From Pseudomonadales bacterium (GTDB lineage Bacteria; Pseudomonadota; Gammaproteobacteria; Pseudomonadales; Pseudohongiellaceae): a DNA stretch of 5,860 nucleotides. A model generated the notes under the pieces. That model had not been told where the DNA came from. It did not search any database and was given only the letters and a program-made list of their open reading frames with translations. This document shows positions 1 through 4,313 of this stretch, piece after piece. The position numbers and the translations under genes are program-made. The stretch's first letter is position 1. Every line of letters begins with the position of its first letter. The stretch spans positions 1 to 5,860 of the forward strand of contig JAITMI010000333.1 of assembly GCA_031277435.1 (NCBI GenBank), read 5' to 3'.

Positions 1-978
1 GCGCGCCGCCGCCTCGGGGCCGCCGGTCGTGGAACTGGTGCCGCCTTGCTGATTGGGAGGCGAAGCAACGCTGCCGTAGACAAAAGGCACGATGCCGGTG
101 CCATCGAGCGTGAACTGCATATTGTTGAGCGGCGTACCCGGTTGCAGAATCAAACCCGTGGGCGAGGACAAGGTCGAAACCACGTCGGGAAAGGTCAAAC
201 GCTGCGGCACGCCAGCCGGCGCGCCGGGCGACCAATCCGGGTTGCGCACCCAACCCCAGCGGCGAAAATTGCCGATGCTGTTGCGGTCGCCGTTGATCTG
301 GTCGATTTCCAAATTATCGAAGGAGCCAATGACGTTGAGGCGGCCATCGAAAAACGATTTGCCCGCCGCCACGCCAACGCGCCACTGCTTGCCCACGCCG
401 CTTTCATGCTGGCCAGCGCCAACATCCAGCTTGAGCCCTTCGAACTCTCGGTCCAGAATGAAGTTCACCACGCCGCCGACGGCATCCGCGCCATAAGCCG
501 CCGAGGCGCCGCCGGTGACAACGTCAACGCTGCGCATCAGTGAGTTGGGCAAGAGGTCCGGGTTCACGGTGCCTTGTTTATCGGAAGGCTGCAAGCGGTA
601 ACCATCAAGCAGTACCAGCGTGCGGTTACCGCCAAGGCTGCGCAGGTTGAGGAAGGTATAGGTGTTGCCAGCGGGGCTGAAACGGCTGCCGTCACTGGTT
701 TCTTGCGAGGTTCTGTTATTGAAAAACTGCGGTAACGAACTCAATTGCTGCGATACTGTATTGCCCGGTTCAAAATCTTGCAATTCAGACGACGAGATCG
801 AAGTAACCGGCGTAGGTGTCTCGAACCCCGAGGTGTTGCGGATACGTGAACCAGTGACGGTGATTTCTTCAAGATTCGAGGCGTTCTGCGCCAGCGCGGT
901 TTCCGTCACCCCGGCGAACAAGCTTGCGATGGCCGCGGCCAAAAGACTTTTTTTGGTTCTGTTTTCGGATACTCTCAT
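1..978 (-). CDS. TonB-dependent outer-membrane receptor, N-terminal part (3' end outside window)
   Basis: Only the first 326 codons are visible; the frame is open to the window edge, and such receptors are usually 700-1000 residues. Residues 1-30 form a Sec signal peptide (basic RTKK, hydrophobic LLAAAIASLF, cleavage after ALA). A TonB-box-like stretch EEITVTGSR follows at 37-45. The plug domain covers about 50-175, with the typical NLRSLGGNRTLVLLDGYR (110-127) and GASAAYGADAVGGVVNFIL (156-174), and then early barrel strands. The visible end (about 310-326) is a Gly/Ser/Thr/Ala-rich low-complexity stretch, probably a surface loop. The protein would import a ligand across the outer membrane using TonB-ExbBD energy; the ligand cannot be read from the sequence. 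The start was chosen because GGAG lies 8 nt upstream and the signal peptide begins there. It is transcribed in the same direction as the dehydrogenase genes upstream but separated from them by the AbiE remnant and a 360-bp leader, so it probably has its own promoter. Confidence 0.93.
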   Translation of the reverse strand, partial: MRVSENRTKKSLLAAAIASLFAGVTETALAQNASNLEEITVTGSRIRNTSGFETPTPVTSISSSELQDFEPGNTVSQQLSSLPQFFNNRTSQETSDGSRFSPAGNTYTFLNLRSLGGNRTLVLLDGYRLQPSDKQGTVNPDLLPNSLMRSVDVVTGGASAAYGADAVGGVVNFILDREFEGLKLDVGAGQHESGVGKQWRVGVAAGKSFFDGRLNVIGSFDNLEIDQINGDRNSIGNFRRWGWVRNPDWSPGAPAGVPQRLTFPDVVSTLSSPTGLILQPGTPLNNMQFTLDGTGIVPFVYGSVASPPNQQGGTSSTTGGPEAAAR

Positions 979-986
979 TTCATCTT

Positions 987-993
987 CTCCTTT
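987..993 (-). promoter_or_regulatory. Ribosome binding site of the TonB-dependent receptor
   Basis: On the minus strand AAAGGAG ends 8 nt before the ATG at 978-976. A second ATG at 983-981 lies only 3 nt after GAAG and opens a two-codon frame (ATG AAA TGA) overlapping the true start, so the spacing decides for 978. The site is preceded by a run of eight A (991-998). Confidence 0.8.
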
Positions 994-1033
994 TTTTTCA
1001 TTGTTTTTTAGTTGTCATTATTTTTGACTCAGC

Positions 1034-1047
1034 GTGATCCGAATCAC
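1034..1047. promoter_or_regulatory. Imperfect dyad resembling a CRP/Vfr-type operator
   Basis: GTGAT and ATCAC arms flank a 4-bp centre, equivalent to the GTGA-N6-TCAC core of CRP-family operators, but the outer T/A positions of the full TGTGA-N6-TCACA consensus are replaced (G before, C/G after). It lies 56-69 bp upstream of the receptor start codon and downstream of the candidate promoter at 1131-1161. It would therefore act as a roadblock for that promoter, or as an activator site for a closer promoter that I cannot define convincingly. Confidence 0.3.
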
Positions 1048-1130
1048 CTGTTTGTCGGTACGGCGACGCGCAAGCTTTGTGTCTTATCTTTTTTGGAGAA
1101 AGACTAGTAGAAATAGCGCGACTGTCCTGT

Positions 1131-1161
1131 ATCATACCCCCCCCATCCCGAACAAAGTCAA
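1131..1161 (-). promoter_or_regulatory. Candidate sigma70 promoter with a G8 spacer, for the TonB receptor
   Basis: On the minus strand TTGACT (1161-1156, 5 of 6 to TTGACA) and TATGAT (1136-1131, 5 of 6 to TATAAT) are separated by 19 nt. The spacer ends in eight consecutive G (1144-1137) directly abutting the -10. Transcription would start near 1124, giving a leader of about 145 nt. The hexamers are good, but a 19-nt spacer is longer than the optimal 17. Spacing set by a G-tract is known from Neisseria porA; whether it varies here is inference. Confidence 0.45.
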
Positions 1162-1338
1162 GACCAAATTGCCATATTGACGGCTTGTTCATGAGCCACA
1201 TTTCTTGAATGAGCGTCTTGCACCGCCCATGCTGGTCAGCGCTACCCTCGCGCTGCCTGCGATCACTGCGCGCTTGGCGCCAGCGAGTGCTGGTTTTTGA
1301 CTTGACCGAGGCCAAGCATTCTGGAGGAAACTGCCGTT

Positions 1339-1497
1339 CTATGCGGGTAAGAAACTTTCGGGAGAGGGGCTTCCATGAGCACGATCAACGAACAAGTTGA
1401 TGGCCGTGCCGCCTTTCAGGGCAAAGATGCCGTTGGCGAACACAGAGGGCGTGATGGCCAGCAACAGGCGAACTGTGTCAGCGTAACGTTTATCCAT
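1339..1497 (-). pseudogene. Truncated AbiEii-type nucleotidyltransferase toxin (N-terminal remnant)
   Basis: The frame encodes 52 residues. The first ~39 match the start of AbiEii/AbiGii nucleotidyltransferases: MDKRYADTVRLLLAI, then FALKGGTAINLF at 25-36, the conserved GG(S/T) nucleotide-binding turn. Family members continue with an RLSVDIDL-like segment carrying the catalytic Asp-x-Asp and run to roughly 300 residues. Here the match stops after LFVDR, about 13 unrelated residues follow, and TAG ends the frame at 1341-1339. No later part of the toxin was found in any frame before the receptor gene, so this looks like a deletion rather than a single frameshift. The ATG lies within the last codons of the antitoxin gene (8-bp overlap, ATGGATAA), the usual translationally coupled arrangement of an abiE operon. 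With the catalytic Asp residues gone it cannot be an active toxin. Confidence 0.85.
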
Positions 1498-2248
1498 GAG
1501 GCTTCAAACTCAGCAAGATGCCATCATCAAGGCGGCTCATCCAACGTTTGTCGCTGCCCGTGCGCACCGGGTATTGCTGGAGCAGTTCATCCACATCGAC
1601 GACGCTGGTTTCACGCGCCCAGGTCAAAAACAGACGCACCGCTTTGACGCTGGTGCAACAAGACAGTAACTGCCCCAAGAGCGCCTTGCGTGGAGACCGC
1701 AGGCCATCGAACAAATTGCGCGCTTCTTCCAGACTTTCCCGTGTGCCGGCGTCGTATAGAAGTTCCAGCACCGCGCGCTCGGGTACCGCTACACGCAAGC
1801 CTTGAGGCTGTCCGGGTGGTGTATGAAGGGTTTTTGCGGCCAAGCCGGAATCGGGCCAATCGAACAGCCGGGCATTCACGTAGCGCGCTGGGAAACGCCC
1901 GGTGAACCAAGGGGGCAGCACGAAGCGGGTTTCGCCCCAGAGCACCAGAGTATCCTGCAAGCCCAGGTTATGACGCACTCCTTGCAAGGCCAGTGCGCTC
2001 TTGCCGCCCACATGGAGGCTGGCAACAAGCCTTTGCAGGAACAGCAACGCCCCGTTCGCGTCGAAGGCATCATTGGGCCAGGCATAAACCCCCTGCCCCA
2101 GACGCACCAGCCAGCCGCTTTGCGCGTAACGAGCAGCCAGCTTGGCGGAGACACCGAAGGATTTGAGCACATCCAAGTCGAACGGCGCTCCGCGAGGGAG
2201 GCTCGCTTGTAGGTTTTTGATTATTTCATGTCGTATATTTCTCTCCAT
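1490..2248 (-). CDS. AbiEi-family type IV antitoxin / autorepressor (toxin partner truncated)
   Basis: The 252-residue protein fits the AbiEi-type antitoxins (COG5340-like). An N-terminal winged-helix domain covers about 1-58, with a recognition-helix region DVLKSFGVSAKLAARYAQSGWL (26-47) and a wing LGQGVYAWP (50-58). The C-terminal antitoxin domain follows, with GGKSALALQG (81-90) and VPERAVLELLYD (155-166), both typical of the family. Family knowledge: AbiEi represses its own operon by binding inverted repeats and counteracts the AbiEii nucleotidyltransferase. The next gene is indeed AbiEii, overlapping by 8 bp but truncated, so this is an orphan antitoxin with an apparently intact reading frame. 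The only ATG near the start is at 2248; the in-frame TAG at 2272-2270 bounds the frame. There is no Shine-Dalgarno (the preceding bases are pyrimidine-rich), and the start codon is the centre of a perfect 35-bp palindrome, so translation is probably leaderless. It could now act as a solo regulator. Confidence 0.88.
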   Translation of the reverse strand: MERNIRHEIIKNLQASLPRGAPFDLDVLKSFGVSAKLAARYAQSGWLVRLGQGVYAWPNDAFDANGALLFLQRLVASLHVGGKSALALQGVRHNLGLQDTLVLWGETRFVLPPWFTGRFPARYVNARLFDWPDSGLAAKTLHTPPGQPQGLRVAVPERAVLELLYDAGTRESLEEARNLFDGLRSPRKALLGQLLSCCTSVKAVRLFLTWARETSVVDVDELLQQYPVRTGSDKRWMSRLDDGILLSLKPHG

Positions 2249-2264
2249 GAGAGAAATATACGAC
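2230..2264. repeat. Perfect 35-bp inverted repeat centred on the abiEi start codon (probable AbiEi operator)
   Basis: The arms are 2230-2245 (GTCGTATATTTCTCTC) and 2249-2264 (its exact reverse complement), 16 of 16 paired. The 3-bp centre 2246-2248 is the antitoxin ATG read on the minus strand. Pairing fails at the next bases out (T at 2229 and T at 2265). AbiEi proteins are known to bind inverted repeats in their own promoter, and this repeat overlaps the presumed -10, so it is the natural operator. As RNA, the same symmetry could fold around the start codon if transcription began upstream. It cannot be a terminator of the dehydrogenase operon, as no U-tract follows. Confidence 0.85.
2255..2260 (-). 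promoter_or_regulatory. Presumed -10 box of the abiE operon (leaderless transcript)
   Basis: TATATT (5 of 6 to TATAAT) lies inside the right arm of the palindrome. Six bases separate it from the A of the ATG at 2248, so initiation at the usual distance would place +1 on the start codon itself. This agrees with the lack of a Shine-Dalgarno. The -35 region is poor: TAGGAA at 2283-2278 (17-nt spacer) matches only 3 of 6. Because of the symmetry the same hexamer occurs on the plus strand at 2234-2239. Confidence 0.45.
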
Positions 2265-2346
2265 TCTTGCTAATCTTTTCCTACCTTAAAGATCAGTAGA
2301 TGCGCCTCGACACCCATGACACAGGCACAAGCCCCGCGCCTGCTCG

Positions 2347-2363
2347 AAAAAAGCTGGGACAGC
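2347..2363 (-). terminator. Weak candidate intrinsic terminator after the dehydrogenase operon
   Basis: On the minus strand a GCTG-TCC-CAGC stem-loop is followed immediately by six T. It lies about 50 bp after the stop codon of the haem-containing dehydrogenase and before the AbiE promoter, the right place for an operon end. The stem is only 4 bp, so efficiency is doubtful. Confidence 0.3.
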
Positions 2364-2391
2364 GGATTCCTGGTACTCTCCACATAAGTTC

Positions 2392-2407
2392 CGCGGGAAT
2401 ACCCGCG
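2392..2407 (-). other. GC-rich hairpin immediately after the dehydrogenase stop codon
   Basis: CGCGGG and CCCGCG arms enclose a 4-nt loop, a perfect 6-bp all-GC stem beginning 2 nt after the TGA at 2412-2410. No T-run follows on the minus strand, so it is more likely a 3'-end stabilising or pausing structure than a stand-alone intrinsic terminator. It may act together with the hairpin at 2347-2363. Confidence 0.4.
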
Positions 2408-2409
2408 CT

Positions 2410-4266
2410 TCATTTCCGTGGCACAAACGCCAATAGAACATTTCCTGGTATGCCCAGCAAACCGTAACCGGACTGCACCAGCACCATGCCATTGGCGGCG
2501 ATGATCGACGCATTGTCGATGGAGCCGCCCTTGGCGGGAATGCCGTTCACGGTGTCGAACTCCCGGGCCGTGTCGTAGCTGAACAGCAATTCCCCGCTGT
2601 CGCCGTTAAAAATTCTTACGAAGCCGTCGTTACTGCCCTGTATGACCGCGCCATCGACCACCAAAGCCGAAGACGACAGGCCCCAGTTACGATTGCACGA
2701 AGGCACTCGCGTCGCGCGCTCACCCGCGCAGTCCGGCTCGGGAAAGAATGACCAGCGGATGGCGCCATTGTCGACATCGACGGCATGGAGCCCTGGGCCA
2801 CGGCCAAGCGGATCATTGTCGTCGCCGCCCATGTTCGTTGGCGCGTAGATGTATTGGCCATCGAAAGCCATGCCCCAGTGGATGCCACCAAGCGCACCGC
2901 CCGAACTGAGCTGCGTGCTCCAGCGCAAAGTGCCAGTGTCGGCGTCGAGCGCCCACAGCACGCCACTCTTTTGGCCCGCCAATACCACGTCGCCGCCGCT
3001 ACTGTCCGTGGCCAGGATGATCGCGGCGCCGAAATCCCAGTCCTTGTTGATGCTGTAGGCGGGAGGGCAATTAGGGCCGCTGGGATCTCTGCTGCATCCG
3101 CCGATATAAATGTCGTTGGCGCTGGCCTGGAACTTCCAGCGTAAGGTACCGTCGGCCAGGTTGATGGCCAACACCGCGTCACTCACGTCAGTCGTCGGCT
3201 CGGTGTTGTCTTCGCCGGTGCCCACGTACAGCAGCCCCCGCGCCTCATCAATAGCCGCCGTGGTCCAAATGGGTGCGCCAGCAGGCCCCCAGCGCGGCGT
3301 GCCAACCCGGCTCACGCCGCGCGGCGTGGCGTTTTCCATCGTATGGTAGGTCCATACTTCCGCGCCGGTGACGGCATCCAAGGCCACGACGGCGCCATGA
3401 CTGGTGCAGCATTCGTATTCGGGCACGCCAGCCATATTCAGCTCCCCGGTAGACACTGGTACGTAAATGCGTCCGTCGTACAACACTGGCATGGCGGTGA
3501 TGTTAGCCACGCTCGTCACCTTGACATCGGTGCGCCAGAGCAGCTCACCACTGCTCGCATCGGCCAGTTGGACGTGGGCGGAGGCATCACCGAACACCAG
3601 AACATCGCGACCATCGACCACGCCAACATTGATGGCGGTTCGCAGCGGTACGGCGTGCTGGTACATCCATTTGACGCAGGGAGTTTCAGCCAGGTCCAGG
3701 GCAAAAAGCTGGCCGGAGTCGGCAACCGAGATGAACAGAGTATTGCCTATGACGGCAGGCTGCGCGCGCATGTTGGCGGTCTGCGGAAAGCCCATTGCCC
3801 AGGCCAGTTGCAACTCGCGCATGTCGCCAAGCGTCAGCCCGGCCTGGCCGGCGCTCATATTGCGATGGTTACGTAGCCCCAGGCCCACGCCATCGATGAT
3901 CGCGGCGCCGGAGTCAACGGTGGCGCGCGGCGCGGCGCAGGTATGAGTTGCCACCCAGGCATTGTCCTCGACAACGGCAGCCGACAAGTAATCGACCACA
4001 CGGTTGACCTGCCCCGTGGACAAGGCCGCCGCCTGCACCTTCATTTTGCCATTGGTCAGCGCGTAGGAAACCGCCCGAGGCCCCATCCGGCGCAGCGAAT
4101 CCAGCACCGGCGCCTTGGTTTCCTCGGGATTTTCGTGACACAGGGCGCAATGCTGCTGGTAAATCTCAGCACCCGTGTTGTCATCACCCTCGGAGACGGG
4201 CGCCTGGGACAATACCAGCGCTGGCGACAATACCATCACAACCGTTACAAACCACTTCAGCTTCAT
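2410..4266 (-). CDS. Secreted cytochrome c / PQQ propeller dehydrogenase, polyvinyl-alcohol-dehydrogenase-like
   Basis: This 618-residue protein is complete. Residues 1-22 are a signal peptide (MKLK, hydrophobic 5-19, cleavage after SQA), so it works in the periplasm. A small class I cytochrome c domain follows, with CALCH at 40-44 (haem attachment, His44 ligand) and probably Met75 as the other ligand in LTNGKMK. From about 120 the chain is an eight-bladed PQQ propeller with repeated ALD..TG...W blade motifs. It has a vicinal Cys pair (286-287), GAPIWTTAAID and GTGEDNT (330-355), and KDWDFG (408-413) carrying the presumed active-site Asp. This order, haem domain before propeller, and these motifs resemble cytochrome-type polyvinyl-alcohol dehydrogenases (about 640 residues), which oxidise secondary alcohols and pass electrons through the haem; the true substrate is unknown. 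A GTG at 4317 overlaps the upstream stop (GTGA) and would add 17 residues before the signal peptide. The ATG at 4266, preceded by GGGGGA, is preferred. The gap to the upstream gene is 47 bp, consistent with one operon. Confidence 0.85.
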   Translation of the reverse strand: MKLKWFVTVVMVLSPALVLSQAPVSEGDDNTGAEIYQQHCALCHENPEETKAPVLDSLRRMGPRAVSYALTNGKMKVQAAALSTGQVNRVVDYLSAAVVEDNAWVATHTCAAPRATVDSGAAIIDGVGLGLRNHRNMSAGQAGLTLGDMRELQLAWAMGFPQTANMRAQPAVIGNTLFISVADSGQLFALDLAETPCVKWMYQHAVPLRTAINVGVVDGRDVLVFGDASAHVQLADASSGELLWRTDVKVTSVANITAMPVLYDGRIYVPVSTGELNMAGVPEYECCTSHGAVVALDAVTGAEVWTYHTMENATPRGVSRVGTPRWGPAGAPIWTTAAIDEARGLLYVGTGEDNTEPTTDVSDAVLAINLADGTLRWKFQASANDIYIGGCSRDPSGPNCPPAYSINKDWDFGAAIILATDSSGGDVVLAGQKSGVLWALDADTGTLRWSTQLSSGGALGGIHWGMAFDGQYIYAPTNMGGDDNDPLGRGPGLHAVDVDNGAIRWSFFPEPDCAGERATRVPSCNRNWGLSSSALVVDGAVIQGSNDGFVRIFNGDSGELLFSYDTAREFDTVNGIPAKGGSIDNASIIAANGMVLVQSGYGLLGIPGNVLLAFVPRK

Positions 4267-4313
4267 ATATCCCCCGGTGCGGAAAAAGTCACCCTGTTTA
4301 GTCAGGGCGAAGC

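Larger units (their letters stand above)
979..1338. other. Gene-free leader region between the AbiE remnant and the TonB receptor
   Basis: No convincing gene was found in these 360 bp. Reading on the minus strand it holds a candidate sigma70 promoter (1131-1161), a 14-bp dyad (1034-1047) and the receptor's Shine-Dalgarno. A 105-codon open frame (998-1315, minus) crosses it, but it overlaps the promoter, has no recognisable family and is full of Arg/Ser/Lys; I treat it as chance. The right-hand part (about 1165-1380) is probably the scar left by loss of the rest of the AbiEii gene, and nothing recognisable is left in it. Confidence 0.6.

Noticed and set aside
46..543. Plus-strand open frames opposite the TonB receptor
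   Set aside because: They lie antisense to a clearly coding sequence with receptor motifs; they are shadows produced by GC-biased codons.
998..1315. Minus-strand 105-codon open frame (extends open to about 1380) in the receptor leader
   Set aside because: It overlaps the promoter, the dyad and the RBS region, has no Shine-Dalgarno or recognisable family, and its composition looks non-coding. I also checked it as a frameshifted continuation of AbiEii, but it shows none of the toxin's later motifs.
1375..2212. Plus-strand and other minus-frame open frames across abiEi/abiEii
   Set aside because: They overlap the recognised AbiE frames and their translations show no domain features.
2230..2264. 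Palindrome as an IS end, attachment site or intrinsic terminator
   Set aside because: There is no transposase, flanking duplication or U-tract, and its exact centring on the antitoxin start codon is better explained as an AbiEi operator.
2286..2513. Minus-strand 75-codon frame straddling the end of the haem dehydrogenase
   Set aside because: It overlaps the last ~100 bases of the dehydrogenase in another frame, contains both hairpins and resembles no family.
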